DNA of 64,000 nt from Acinetobacter baylyi DSM 14961 = CIP 107474 (GTDB lineage Bacteria; Pseudomonadota; Gammaproteobacteria; Pseudomonadales; Moraxellaceae), in NCBI RefSeq assembly GCF_000368685.1, contig NZ_KB849623.1, positions 1 to 64,000 on the forward strand, read 5' to 3'. This document shows positions 17,781 to 27,060 of the stretch, piece after piece. The notes beneath the pieces were generated by a model. That model was not told where the DNA came from. It worked only from the letters and a program-made list of their open reading frames with translations, and did no database searches. The position numbers and the translations under genes were made by a program. Position 1 is the first letter of the stretch; each line of letters starts with the position of its first letter.

Positions 17781-18776
17781 TTACCATTTTGCGTAGTGCT
17801 GTTCGAGCAAGGCATATTCCTGATTAAGCACTACCGTTTTATTTTCATCAAGCAAAATCTTACCTGTTAGTTTCGCCTGCCATTGACTAAACTGGCTGCC
17901 AACCATACGTAGGTTAATACTTTCATAACGACGCCAGCCTGTTTCTACATGAAGTTCTAATTTATGATCTAAGGATCGGATCACCCAATGGTTTTTATCT
18001 TGTCGTTCAAACAATACATCTGCTATGGAATGTAAAACACCATTGATCCAGATACAGTTTTCATTACCAAAGCTTTCATTGACACCCGATGCCAAATTAA
18101 TACCGATTCTGTCGCCATGATCAGTCCAAAAGCTACTCGAGAGCCAGAACCAAGCCGTTTCTGGGCGTAAAAAACCACAGGTATCATCTAAAGAAGCCAA
18201 ACTGGTTTCATTAAATTCAATCATCTCACCCTGTTTTGTAGTGAAATATCCCTCAACACCCAATGTGGTTTTTTTCTGAGTATAGGTCCAGCCATTGATG
18301 CCATTGGGTGAACATAAACTTAAAGGCTCTGTACCTGCACAAAAAATTCGGGCACTTAATAATATCTCACCATATTTAGTGACACGCAGATATCGGACAC
18401 CATTGGCATGTTGTATATCCAGTTCAAACGGCGATTTGTAAAAATAACTTTGATTGAAAAGGGGTTGTTCATCTACACAAGTCTTGCGCGCAAAGGCATG
18501 AATGGCATTCCACTCCTGCACTTGATGTTTGGCATGATCATAAACATAAAAAAATCCATGCCCTGCCCATCCAATATCAGCTATGGCTAAACCGATGCTG
18601 TAATGTTGATGTTGAATGCTACAAAACTTAAATTTTTTATATTTCAGTTTTTTACGCCAGCCCTTTTCGATTTTCCCATAAGGTGACTTATAAATGTAAC
18701 GATCTAAACCAATTGCAGTAGGCAATTGCGAAAAGCGACCGTATCGAGGTTGTCCATTTTCCTGAATTAAATCCAT
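17781..18776 (-). CDS. DUF2804-family protein
   Basis: 331-residue protein, rich in aromatic residues and predicted mostly beta, matching the DUF2804 family. No signal peptide or membrane segment. The ATG at 18776 is chosen because GGAG lies eight bases before it; upstream ATG/TTG codons are poorly spaced. It converges with the ferritin-like hydrolase gene. Function is unknown; related sequences are sometimes compared with lipocalin-like carotenoid 1,2-hydratase folds, which I cannot verify here. Confidence 0.75.
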   Translation of the reverse strand: MDLIQENGQPRYGRFSQLPTAIGLDRYIYKSPYGKIEKGWRKKLKYKKFKFCSIQHQHYSIGLAIADIGWAGHGFFYVYDHAKHQVQEWNAIHAFARKTCVDEQPLFNQSYFYKSPFELDIQHANGVRYLRVTKYGEILLSARIFCAGTEPLSLCSPNGINGWTYTQKKTTLGVEGYFTTKQGEMIEFNETSLASLDDTCGFLRPETAWFWLSSSFWTDHGDRIGINLASGVNESFGNENCIWINGVLHSIADVLFERQDKNHWVIRSLDHKLELHVETGWRRYESINLRMVGSQFSQWQAKLTGKILLDENKTVVLNQEYALLEQHYAKW

Positions 18777-18864
18777 TTGATTCGCTCCACAAGGAAGCAT
18801 GCTCCTATGCAAAATAAACAATTGCTGTGCAAATTGTATAAAAATCAGATTTATTATTGAGACT

Positions 18865-19392
18865 TTAGTCTAAGAGAAGTTCATCTAAAATTAAATATGT
18901 ATTTTGCCAAATCGTAGGATTAAAAGGGCCTTCAACTAGATGTAGATAACATCCAGCAACATGATCGACAGGTATACAATCATCAATATCAATGATTGCA
19001 TCTGTATGTGGTTTTTGCCAGAAATGAGGAATAAGTTGTTTAGCCTGCTGTTTTGCAACTTTACGATTGGAAGCAACAACCAGTTTATACTGATGCAACT
19101 CTCCAAACTCTTGGGCAGAGTATCCACCCAAATTGATCAAAAATAGTTTGGGATCATTGATAGCAGGTTGTTGCTGTGAAAAATGCAATTGATAGTTTTT
19201 TCCTTGAAATGCAATACCCTGTATTTTCGCCCAAGCGTCAATATGTAACCCTTTTAACTCACCAAACCATGCTTGCTTGAGTTGGGGCTGGATGTCTTGC
19301 AATGTATCTCCAATGGCAAATACCACATCATGTACTTCGGTATTGGCACGCTGATGCCGACCACCCAGCATCACCATAAATAAACTCAACAT
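18865..19392 (-). CDS. DUF1543-family protein
   Basis: 175-residue cytosolic protein of the DUF1543 family: MVMLGGRHQRANTEVHD at the N-terminus and NLGGYSAQEFGELHQYKLVV in the centre are recognisable. Two repeats of similar architecture seem likely, since the family contains two copies of one fold. It sits directly after trpB on the same strand but behind a terminator. Function unknown. Confidence 0.75.
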   Translation of the reverse strand: MLSLFMVMLGGRHQRANTEVHDVVFAIGDTLQDIQPQLKQAWFGELKGLHIDAWAKIQGIAFQGKNYQLHFSQQQPAINDPKLFLINLGGYSAQEFGELHQYKLVVASNRKVAKQQAKQLIPHFWQKPHTDAIIDIDDCIPVDHVAGCYLHLVEGPFNPTIWQNTYLILDELLLD

Positions 19393-19404
19393 GCTTATCT
19401 TTCT

Positions 19405-19438
19405 CCAAAAAAATGGGCCACATTGATGTTGCCCATTT
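19405..19438 (-). terminator. Terminator of trpF-trpB
   Basis: Stem AAATGGGC with GCCCATTT (19411-19418 and 19431-19438). On the minus strand it is followed by a T-run. Confidence 0.75.
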
Positions 19439-19461
19439 CCACATCACGTTCATGATTAGAA

Positions 19462-20691
19462 TTACATTTCTACCATCTCGATGCCATCAATACGTGCCAC
19501 CGTCATTAGGTCTTTATCGCCACGACCTGACACATTGGCAATGATAATCTGATCTTTGTCCATGGTAGGTGCCAGCTTGGTGACATAAGCCATTGCATGA
19601 GCACTCTCGATTGCAGGAATAATGCCTTCAATGCGAGTAAGGTCACGGAAGCCTTGTAATGCTTCGTTATCGTCAATAGGTACGTATTCAACACGATGCA
19701 TGTCTTTGAGAAAGCTATGCTCAGGGCCAACACCAGGGTAATCCAGACCCGCAGAAATACTGTGGGTTTCGATAATCTGACCTTGTGGATCACTCATCAA
19801 ATAGGTGCGGTTACCATGTAATACACCCACATGCCCTGCATTAAGCGGAGCAGAATGCTTGCCTGTTTCGATACCATGACCCGCAGCTTCAACACCATAC
19901 ATTTTGACGTCTTGATCATTCAGGAATGGATAAAACAGCCCGATCGCGTTAGAACCACCACCGACACACGCCACAAGCGCATCTGGCAAACGTCCTGCCT
20001 GTTCCTGAATCTGGCGACGGGCTTCACGTCCAATAATCGACTGGAAATCACGCACCAACTGAGGATAAGGATGTGGACCTGCTACAGTGCCAATCACATA
20101 ATAAGTACTGTCTACATTGGTCACCCAATCGCGCATGGCTTCATTCATGGCATCTTTTAGGGTTTTTGAACCACTTTGTACAGGAATAACTGTCGCACCA
20201 AGCAAACGCATGCGATACACATTCATGGCCTGACGCTTGACATCCTCTGCACCCATGAACACGACACATTCGAGGCCCAAACGTGCTGCAATCGTTGCAG
20301 TTGCAACACCATGCTGACCCGCACCCGTTTCTGCAATGATACGTTTTTTGCCAGAAAGCTTGGCCAATAATGCCTGACCAATGGTGTTATTAACTTTGTG
20401 TGAACCTGTATGATTCAGGTCTTCACGTTTTAAGTAAATTTGCGCACCACCGAGCTTCTTTGACCATCGTTCAGCATAATAAAGTGGACTAGGACGACCT
20501 ACATAATAGGCAAGATCGCGGTCAAATTCTGCCAGAAACTGTTCGTCATTTTTCATGCGGTTGTAAAGATTTTCTAAATCTTCAAGTGCCGCCATAAGTG
20601 TTTCTGATACAAAACGTCCGCCATGAATACCAAAATGCCCACGAGCATCTGGATATTGCGTATAGTCAATCACGTTATTTTGCTGATCCAC
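19462..20691 (-). CDS. trpB: Tryptophan synthase beta chain
   Basis: 409-residue PLP enzyme that joins indole and serine to tryptophan, in complex with TrpA. The PLP lysine is K99 in [10 protein letters not shown]. The phosphate-binding GGGSNAIG is intact. It starts with GTG, supported by AGGAG six bases upstream. This ribosome site and the start codon lie inside the last 17 bases of trpF, so the two are translationally coupled. Distant from trpA although the products form one complex. Confidence 0.97.
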   Translation of the reverse strand: MDQQNNVIDYTQYPDARGHFGIHGGRFVSETLMAALEDLENLYNRMKNDEQFLAEFDRDLAYYVGRPSPLYYAERWSKKLGGAQIYLKREDLNHTGSHKVNNTIGQALLAKLSGKKRIIAETGAGQHGVATATIAARLGLECVVFMGAEDVKRQAMNVYRMRLLGATVIPVQSGSKTLKDAMNEAMRDWVTNVDSTYYVIGTVAGPHPYPQLVRDFQSIIGREARRQIQEQAGRLPDALVACVGGGSNAIGLFYPFLNDQDVKMYGVEAAGHGIETGKHSAPLNAGHVGVLHGNRTYLMSDPQGQIIETHSISAGLDYPGVGPEHSFLKDMHRVEYVPIDDNEALQGFRDLTRIEGIIPAIESAHAMAYVTKLAPTMDKDQIIIANVSGRGDKDLMTVARIDGIEMVEM

Positions 20692-21316
20692 ATTGGACTC
20701 CTTGCATAAATCGTTCGATGAGTTGTTTATCTTTAATACCTTTTGCGGCCTCTACCCCTCCGCTCACATCCACTGCAAAAGCGTGTGTGGTTTGAATGGC
20801 ATCTACAACATTTTCAGGCGTTAAACCGCCTGCAAGAATAAGTGGAATATCCAGCTTGGGAAACTTCGACCAATCAAATTGATGACCAGTTCCACCTTTG
20901 AGCTCTGGATGCCACGCATCCAGCAATACCGCACTTGCACCAGCGGCCTGATAACGCTGAACTTCATCAACTACATCAAGCTCTGGTTTAACTTGAATGG
21001 CTTTATACCAGCGACGCTTGCACTGCAGAGCAATCTCTTGACATTGCTCAGGCGTTTCATCGCCATGTAGTTGTAATACATCCAAAGCCACACAATCAAG
21101 CACTGATTTGATTTGATCCGCAGTTGCATTCACAAATAAACCAACCACCTGAACATAAGCGGGAATATGCTGGAGCAATGCTTGCGCTTGCGCTATAGAA
21201 ACATGTCGAGGACTTGGTGGGAAAAAAACCAGTCCAATGGCATCTGCACCTGCACTTACTGCTGCTTGGACATCTTGGGAACGGGTAATACCGCAAATTT
21301 TTGCGCGCGTTCGCAT
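20675..21316 (-). CDS. trpF: Phosphoribosylanthranilate isomerase
   Basis: 213-residue TIM-barrel enzyme of the tryptophan pathway. The general base cysteine is in [10 protein letters not shown] (C8) and the general acid aspartate in [26 protein letters not shown] is typical. First gene of a two-gene operon overlapping trpB by 17 bases. Divergent from the cobalamin riboswitch and btuB. Confidence 0.95.
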   Translation of the reverse strand: MRTRAKICGITRSQDVQAAVSAGADAIGLVFFPPSPRHVSIAQAQALLQHIPAYVQVVGLFVNATADQIKSVLDCVALDVLQLHGDETPEQCQEIALQCKRRWYKAIQVKPELDVVDEVQRYQAAGASAVLLDAWHPELKGGTGHQFDWSKFPKLDIPLILAGGLTPENVVDAIQTTHAFAVDVSGGVEAAKGIKDKQLIERFMQGVQCGSAK

Positions 21317-21375
21317 AGAAAGAAGCTCATTGTATTGCCTGACAGACAGCCGATCTATCCATCATTGGGCTAAGT

Positions 21376-21406
21376 ATTGTAATGCAATTTTTGTGCTTTG
21401 CGTCAA
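21376..21406 (-). promoter_or_regulatory. Candidate trpF promoter
   Basis: On the minus strand: TTGACG (21401-21406) and TACAAT (21376-21381), with a 19-base spacer that is slightly long. About 60 bases before the trpF ATG. Confidence 0.45.
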
Positions 21407-21433
21407 AGTTGAACGAATTTGATCGTATTCAGA

Positions 21434-21462
21434 TTGTTTAATCTTCGCTCAGACTTTATACT
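21434..21462 (+). promoter_or_regulatory. Promoter of the riboswitch-btuB transcript
   Basis: -35 TTGTTT (21434-21439), a 17-base spacer, -10 TATACT (21457-21462). Transcription would begin at about 21469, just before the riboswitch P1 stem. Confidence 0.65.
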
Positions 21463-21473
21463 TTACACAATTC

Positions 21474-21660
21474 GTAACAAGTTAAAAGCATTCGCTTTAG
21501 GGAAACTGGTGCAAATCCAGTGCTGCCCCCGCAACGGTAAAAATGTAAACCATATTAAAAAAGTCATTTAGACTTACGCCACTGCATGCATAGATGTGGG
21601 AAGGTGAATATGCTTGTCTCTTTTTGAGATGCCATTTGAGTCCGGAGACCTGCTTGTTAC
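21474..21660 (+). ncRNA. Cobalamin riboswitch (B12 box)
   Basis: The conserved core is easily read: AGGGAAACTGGTGCAAATCC, GCTGCCCCCGCAACGGTAA, GCCACTG, GGGAAGG and GAGTCCGGAGACCTGC. The closing P1 stem is GTAACAAG (21474-21481) with CTTGTTAC (21653-21660). In this class binding of adenosylcobalamin lowers expression of the downstream uptake gene. A 7-base hairpin CATTCAC/GTGAATG (21676-21694) just before the btuB ribosome site is a candidate expression platform; no classic terminator is seen, so translational control is inferred. Confidence 0.93.
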
Positions 21661-21709
21661 ATCTATCCACTCAATCATTCACGTGGGGTGAATGTATGGA
21701 GCACAATAC

Positions 21710-23587
21710 ATGTCTATTTCTTTTCAGCCTACCCGTTTAGTGGGGGCGATTGCAATTGCAATGGGGTTTTCTTCAACAACTGTTTTTGCTGATGATTCAA
21801 CAGATGCAACTAAACTTGATCCAATTGTAGTGACTGCATCAAAATCTGAGGAAAAAGTCAGTCAGGTTCCCGCACGGATTACAGTGATTTCTAAAAAAGA
21901 AATTGAAAAAAATCCTATCTCAAATTTATCAGATGTTTTACAACAGGATGCATCCATTTATATCAAACAAAATGGTGGTCTTGGACAAGTTGCAGACTTA
22001 TCATTAAGAAGTGGTAGATCAGGATCAACCTTATTGTTAAAAAATGGCGCTAGATTAAATACTCAAAATAGTTTCGGCCCTGTTTCACCTGAATTTATGG
22101 ATTTAACTGATGTCGATCAAATTGAAATATTAAAAGGTCCAGCATCGGTACAATATGGATCTGATGCAATTAGTGGTGTAATCAACTTAATATCAAAAAC
22201 ACCAACTAAATCAGGTGTCAATTTGACAGGGATTTATGGTGAGAACAACACTTATAAATCTATTTTGAATGCAGACTATGTTGATGCTTCGGGTTTCTAT
22301 ACACAAGTAGGTGGACAACGTTTAGAATCTGATGGAACACGAATACTTAGTAGTCAAAATAAAAATGACAAAGCAGGCTTTGATCAAAAAGGCTATCATG
22401 CGAAATTCGGTTATCAAAAAAATGCTGTAGATACAAGTATTTCAATTAGTGAGAATCAAGGTACCAATGTGTATTGGGACTCAACTATAGACTCAAATAC
22501 AGGAATCCGCGATTTTAAAAATCAATTGATCAATTGGTTAGGTTCATACCAATTGAATTCTGATATTAAAGTAAATGCACGCTATTCAAATATAAAAAAC
22601 ATAAGTGAATCAACTGATACAGATTGGCAAACATTTCAACCAGCCACTAGCCATTACAATACTGAGACAAATGAAGGTGATCTAAACGCTATTTGGAAAT
22701 TTACAGCGCATCAAAATATTTTAGCTGGCGTTACATATAGCAAGTCAGAATACGACTCTTCATCCTCTCCTGAAGCTGTACGCAATATCAACACCACAGG
22801 TTACTATTTACAGCATCAATATCAAAATAATGGCTTTAACACACAAGCTGGTGTCCGCTTAGAAGATAATGATTGGTTTGGTACGCATACCGTAGGGCAG
22901 ATTGCAGCACGTTATCAGCTTTTACCACTTACAAGTATCTATGCCAATATTGGTACAGCATTTAAAGCGCCAACTCTTGAAAATTTATATGGCTCTTATG
23001 GTAATACATTTTACAGTAATCCAAACTTAAAACCAGAAGAAAGTACCTCCTACGAAATTGGGGTAGACCAGAAACTAAACTATGGCTTATCGGCTTATAT
23101 TTCTGCATATTCTACTGATGTTAAAAACTTGATTAGCTCAGGTAAAATAGATGGAAAAACAACCTATATAAATGTAAATAAAGCCACAATTCAGGGTGGT
23201 GAAATTGGCTTAAAATGGGCATTAGATAATTTATTTGCAAATGCTGAGTATGCATACTCAAAAGCACAAAATAAAGCGACTAAGTCAGATACTTCTTATC
23301 GACCTCGTCAAACCTATACACTCACACTAGGTTATGATGATGGTGTCTATGGCGTGAATACTGCATTGATTTCTCGATCAAAAGCCAATACAAGTGCCGC
23401 AAATGTTAAAGTCTCAGGTTACGCGACAATTGATCTAAATGCCTTTTGGAATGTTAACTCAAATGTAAAACTTTTTACTAATATTCAAAATATTGGTGAT
23501 ATACAAAATATTGTGGTTAATGACTTTGGCTCAGAATATGTTAACGGTGGCCGCCTTGCCTCAGTTGGTGTAACACTCAGTTATTAA
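21710..23587 (+). CDS. btuB: TonB-dependent vitamin B12 receptor BtuB
   Basis: 625-residue outer-membrane receptor for cobalamin. Signal peptide about 1-27 (ends VFA). The TonB box is in DPIVVTAS, followed by a plug domain with ILKGPASVQYGSDAISGVINLI and a beta-barrel ending in the terminal aromatic Tyr. The specificity comes from the cobalamin riboswitch directly upstream and the adenosyltransferase gene downstream. The ATG at 21710 has GGAG eight bases upstream; an earlier ATG at 21692 is less well placed. Confidence 0.92.
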   Translation: MSISFQPTRLVGAIAIAMGFSSTTVFADDSTDATKLDPIVVTASKSEEKVSQVPARITVISKKEIEKNPISNLSDVLQQDASIYIKQNGGLGQVADLSLRSGRSGSTLLLKNGARLNTQNSFGPVSPEFMDLTDVDQIEILKGPASVQYGSDAISGVINLISKTPTKSGVNLTGIYGENNTYKSILNADYVDASGFYTQVGGQRLESDGTRILSSQNKNDKAGFDQKGYHAKFGYQKNAVDTSISISENQGTNVYWDSTIDSNTGIRDFKNQLINWLGSYQLNSDIKVNARYSNIKNISESTDTDWQTFQPATSHYNTETNEGDLNAIWKFTAHQNILAGVTYSKSEYDSSSSPEAVRNINTTGYYLQHQYQNNGFNTQAGVRLEDNDWFGTHTVGQIAARYQLLPLTSIYANIGTAFKAPTLENLYGSYGNTFYSNPNLKPEESTSYEIGVDQKLNYGLSAYISAYSTDVKNLISSGKIDGKTTYINVNKATIQGGEIGLKWALDNLFANAEYAYSKAQNKATKSDTSYRPRQTYTLTLGYDDGVYGVNTALISRSKANTSAANVKVSGYATIDLNAFWNVNSNVKLFTNIQNIGDIQNIVVNDFGSEYVNGGRLASVGVTLSY

Positions 23588-23628
23588 TCCAGCAGTCCAA
23601 TAAAAATATTTTCTTAACTCCATTTTCA

Positions 23629-23662
23629 GGGTAATGTTCTTGACCGATATTACCCTTTTTTT
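23629..23662 (+). terminator. Terminator of btuB
   Basis: Stem GGGTAAT (23629-23635) with ATTACCC (23649-23655), followed by seven T residues. Confidence 0.8.
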
Positions 23663-23696
23663 ATTGCATCCAATTGATTAGTCTACAGGAAAAAAT

Positions 23697-24275
23697 ATGG
23701 GACACCGTTTAAGCAAAATCTATACACGCACAGGCGACTCAGGTACCACAGGTTTAGGCGATGGCTCACGTGTTGCAAAAGATGATTTAAGAATTACAGC
23801 ATTGGGCGATGTCGATGAATTAAATGCCATTTTAGGTGTACTTCGCGCGCAAATCGCAAGTAGCACACTGCAAACAAAATCTGCTTGGGATAAGAATTTA
23901 AGTTTAATCCAGCATTGGTTATTTGATCTGGGGGGTGAAGTGTGCATCCCCAATTATCACTTATTACAGCCAGTCAGTATTGATTTTCTGGAAAAAGAGA
24001 TTGATCAAATGAATGAAGAATTACCCATGCTGAAAGAATTTATTCTCCCCTCTGGCAGTCTTACATGTAGTTATGCGCACCAAGCACGTGCTGTTTGTCG
24101 CCGTGCAGAACGTAGCCTGATTGCAGTTCAACAACGCGATCAAAATATTCAGACCACTGCGCTGCAACTATTAAATCGTCTTTCAGACTGGCTATTTGTT
24201 GCCTCACGTATGCTACAGCGTGAATCTGGTGGCAGCGAAATGCTTTGGCAAAAAAATATTAATGACACTATTTAA
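23697..24275 (+). CDS. PduO-type cob(I)alamin adenosyltransferase
   Basis: 192-residue cytosolic enzyme that transfers the adenosyl group of ATP to cob(I)alamin, making coenzyme B12. The ATP-binding N-terminus YTRTGDSGTTGLGDGSRV and the helix motif ALGDVDELNA are diagnostic, as is RRAERSLIA (about 137-145) near the active site. AGGA precedes the ATG. It lies 109 bases after btuB, behind a terminator, so it may be reached by read-through or have its own promoter. Uptake and activation of B12 are thus adjacent. Confidence 0.93.
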   Translation: MGHRLSKIYTRTGDSGTTGLGDGSRVAKDDLRITALGDVDELNAILGVLRAQIASSTLQTKSAWDKNLSLIQHWLFDLGGEVCIPNYHLLQPVSIDFLEKEIDQMNEELPMLKEFILPSGSLTCSYAHQARAVCRRAERSLIAVQQRDQNIQTTALQLLNRLSDWLFVASRMLQRESGGSEMLWQKNINDTI

Positions 24276-24314
24276 GCGCTAAAATAATGCATCGTTTATT
24301 GGTTTAGAGTACCT

Positions 24315-25031
24315 ATGCGTATTATTGGTCATCGTGGTGCCCGAGGCGAGGCACCTGAAAATACACTTGGTGGATTTGAATATCTTAAAAAGATTGGCAT
24401 CCGTGCAGTAGAATTTGATGTTCGTCAGCTTAAAGATGACACCACCATTGTCATTCACGATGATTCTTTTTTAAGAACGACAGGACATGATATTTCAGTT
24501 TATCACTGTTTACCTGATGACTTGGGTCAGTACGATCATCGTCAAAACTGGCCTTTATGGACACAAGCTGAGTTTACACCTACATTCACTCAAGTCATGT
24601 CTGTATTAAAAGACTTTGAACATATTGAGGTCGAGGTTAAGCATGTGACTGACCTAGCGCAGGCAGAACGACTGATTGCACGGCTAGATACCGAGCTAAA
24701 AAACTTTCATGATCAAATTACAATTACCAGTTTTGATGAAAAAGTTTTACAAACGCTACAAATCCAGCAGAGCCGTTTTAAACGTGGTTTTCTGATTGAA
24801 CAAGATATCAAAGCCAGAGCTATCGAAAAGGCGCTTGAACTGGGATGCTGCCACATCGGCTGGATGGACAAGCTCGCAACCACACAAATGATTCAGCTTT
24901 CACACGAGGCACAGCTTAATATCAGCGTATGGACTGTCAATGACGTTGAGCGTGCCAAAATATTGAGAGATGAAGGAATTCAAGGCTTAATCACGGATTT
25001 CCCAGGTTTAATGCAACAACAGCTAAAATGA
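24315..25031 (+). CDS. Glycerophosphodiester phosphodiesterase
   Basis: 238-residue cytosolic UgpQ-type enzyme that cleaves glycerophosphodiesters to glycerol-3-phosphate and an alcohol. The catalytic motif GHRGARGEAPENT (5-17), the EFDVRQLKDD acidic site and the second catalytic His in VIHDDSF are present. WTVNDVERA and GLITDFPG near the C-terminus are typical. No signal peptide, so it acts on internal substrates. 39 bases after the adenosyltransferase gene and possibly co-transcribed. Confidence 0.92.
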   Translation: MRIIGHRGARGEAPENTLGGFEYLKKIGIRAVEFDVRQLKDDTTIVIHDDSFLRTTGHDISVYHCLPDDLGQYDHRQNWPLWTQAEFTPTFTQVMSVLKDFEHIEVEVKHVTDLAQAERLIARLDTELKNFHDQITITSFDEKVLQTLQIQQSRFKRGFLIEQDIKARAIEKALELGCCHIGWMDKLATTQMIQLSHEAQLNISVWTVNDVERAKILRDEGIQGLITDFPGLMQQQLK

Positions 25032-25033
25032 AG

Positions 25034-25065
25034 AAAGGCAGGAGAGCTCCTGCCTATCTTTATTT
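25034..25065. terminator. Bidirectional hairpin between convergent genes
   Basis: GGCAGGAG with CTCCTGCC (about 25037-25054), followed on the plus strand by ATCTTTATTTT. It separates the phosphodiesterase gene and the META lipoprotein gene. Confidence 0.6.
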
Positions 25066-25575
25066 TCTTTGTGCTTTGATCAAAATTTGTGAGTTTTGAT
25101 CCAATAACAATAATTCGCTGCCTTGTACCTTAAAACTTGTAACGCGCTGTAATAGATCCATCAAATTTGCTTCTTGTACAAGTGCACCATCACAGGATTG
25201 ATGACCCGCTTTGACATCAAAATTCAATGTTGATTGAGCAAAATTATAATGATAACGTCCGAATATAGGATTACAGCCAGTATGACCTGTTACCGTATTT
25301 AGGCTTGAATTAAGACGGATATTGGGAATTTGATTAAAAAATTTAGCTCGTTGCTGCTGAATCTGTGTAATTTGCCATGAAACATCCTGTACACCATCTG
25401 ATGATACCTGAGCAGTTGGAACAGCAGAATGTTTTAAATAATGGGATGCCGAACGTATGGTATGTGATTGTTGTTTTTGTGTTGAAACTTGCGTGCTTTG
25501 ACAGGCTGCAACAAGCGTAGTCAAAATCAAAAATCCACCTATATTCAAGATTTTTTTGAACAAATTTTTCTCCAA
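25060..25575 (-). CDS. META-domain lipoprotein (HslJ-like)
   Basis: 171-residue lipoprotein. The lipobox LVAAC puts the lipid on C25. A linker follows, then a META domain (about 65-171) with SWQITQI, TGHTGCNPIFGRY and a second cysteine in GHQSCDG. The family includes HslJ, connected with heat and novobiocin resistance in E. coli, but its biochemical role is unknown. Single gene, divergent from the desaturase. Confidence 0.82.
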   Translation of the reverse strand: MEKNLFKKILNIGGFLILTTLVAACQSTQVSTQKQQSHTIRSASHYLKHSAVPTAQVSSDGVQDVSWQITQIQQQRAKFFNQIPNIRLNSSLNTVTGHTGCNPIFGRYHYNFAQSTLNFDVKAGHQSCDGALVQEANLMDLLQRVTSFKVQGSELLLLDQNSQILIKAQRK

Positions 25576-25686
25576 TCTTTTCTGTCACTTGTTATCATCT
25601 AAAGATGAATGAACCTCAAATAAAATCAATTTATCCTTTGTTGAATTCTGTTACTTTTTCTTTGAATACACTTGTACAATATTGCT

Positions 25687-25704
25687 AGTGAACATCTGTT
25701 CTCT
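25687..25704. promoter_or_regulatory. Inverted repeat upstream of the desaturase (possible DesT-like operator)
   Basis: AGTGAAC (25687-25693), four bases, then GTTCTCT (25698-25704); the arms match at six of seven positions. As I recall, Pseudomonas DesT sites upstream of desaturase genes share the AGTGAAC half-site. Assignment is tentative. Confidence 0.35.
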
Positions 25705-25810
25705 CATGCTAATATGTTGATCATATCGCCAGTCATTAAAAAAATTTCTGGGCCAAGCTGTTTTGTTTTTAACCTTTGTCGGACAAAGGGTTCTAGGAGC
25801 GCTGTCGGAG

Positions 25811-26980
25811 ATGAATCCTCCCCTACCTCAAGCCCCAATTAACTGGATTGCCGTTTTCGCCTTAATTTTTTTACCCGTTCTTGCAATTATTGCGATCCCG
25901 CTTTATGCCTATCATCACGATTTCAGCATTGGCGCATGGGTGAGCATGTTTGTTTTGCTAGGAATGAGCAGTCTAGGCATTACAGCTGGCTATCACCGTC
26001 TATGGGCGCATCGCGCATATGAAGCGACTTTACCTTTAAAAATCATGCTAATGATTATGGGTACATTTGCGGTTCAGAATAGTATTTTGTTCTGGGCTTC
26101 GGGTCACCGTACTCATCATCGTCATGTCGATGATATCGAAAAAGATCCGTACTCAATCAAAAACGGTTTCTGGTATGCCCATTTCGGCTGGATGTTACGA
26201 AATTATCCTGCTGCCGAACCAGATTTTAAAAATGCACCAGATTTGCTCAATGATAAACTGGTGATGTTCCAACACAAATACTACGTTGCTCTTGTTATCG
26301 CGACGCACGTTGTCATTTTAACTGCTGTAGGTTGGGCTGTTGGCGATATCTGGGGCGTTGTTTTACTCGGTGGCTTGCTTCGACTGATTTTGAGTCATCA
26401 TGTGACATTCTTCATTAACTCGCTTTGCCATATGTGGGGCAAACGCCCATATACAGATGAAAATACCGCTCGTGATAACTTCTGGCTCGCGATTGCGACA
26501 TGGGGCGAAGGCTACCACAACTATCATCACATTTTTCAGTATGACTACCGAAATGGCGTGAAATGGTGGCAATACGATCCAACAAAATGGTTGATCTGGA
26601 GCTGCTCGAAACTCGGGCTTGCTAAAAACTTACGTCGTATTCCAAGCTTTAATATCAAGAAAGCCGAATTGGCAATGAAGTTTAAGTATGCAGAACAAGA
26701 TCTGGCAATTTATGGTCATGATGTCAACTCTGATTTAGCACAGATGAAACAACGCATTGCACAGGAATATGATGCATTTACCCATACGTTGAATGATTGG
26801 GCCAAACTCAAAGAACAAGAGTTACAGTCTAAAAAAGCTGCGGTTGCAGAAAAACTTCATCAAATGGATCACAAACTGAAAGTTGATTTTCAACTATTAG
26901 AACATCGTTTAAGCCATCATCGTGAATGTCTTGAAACCTTGATGCGCAACGTTAAAAAGCGCAACACTGTGTCTGAATAA
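25811..26980 (+). CDS. Delta-9 acyl-CoA-type fatty acid desaturase
   Basis: 389-residue membrane di-iron enzyme that inserts a cis double bond into saturated acyl chains, setting membrane fluidity. The three histidine boxes are present: HRLWAH (62-67), HRTHH (99-103) and HNYHH in the later cytosolic loop. Hydrophobic segments at about 11-32, 42-60, 75-95 and 170-200 fit the fold. The C-terminal extension (about 300-389) is charged and probably coiled. The ATG at 25811 has AGGAG upstream; longer readings would need a TTG. DesB-like regulation is suggested by the inverted repeat at 25687-25704. Confidence 0.9.
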   Translation: MNPPLPQAPINWIAVFALIFLPVLAIIAIPLYAYHHDFSIGAWVSMFVLLGMSSLGITAGYHRLWAHRAYEATLPLKIMLMIMGTFAVQNSILFWASGHRTHHRHVDDIEKDPYSIKNGFWYAHFGWMLRNYPAAEPDFKNAPDLLNDKLVMFQHKYYVALVIATHVVILTAVGWAVGDIWGVVLLGGLLRLILSHHVTFFINSLCHMWGKRPYTDENTARDNFWLAIATWGEGYHNYHHIFQYDYRNGVKWWQYDPTKWLIWSCSKLGLAKNLRRIPSFNIKKAELAMKFKYAEQDLAIYGHDVNSDLAQMKQRIAQEYDAFTHTLNDWAKLKEQELQSKKAAVAEKLHQMDHKLKVDFQLLEHRLSHHRECLETLMRNVKKRNTVSE

Positions 26981-26997
26981 GAAAGAAGTGATTATAC

Positions 26998-27026
26998 AAA
27001 GCTCCCGCTCAGGGGGCTTTTTTATT
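26998..27026 (+). terminator. Terminator of the desaturase gene
   Basis: AAAGCTCCC and GGGGGCTTT (one G-T pair) around a five-base loop, followed by a T-run. Confidence 0.8.
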
Positions 27027-27060
27027 TGCTATAGTAATGTTCTTCATTTATGACTTTGCC

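Noticed and set aside
20675-20691. 17-base overlap of trpF and trpB as a frameshift or error
   Set aside because: A good AGGAG and GTG start exist inside trpF, and both proteins have normal length, so it is an ordinary coupled junction.
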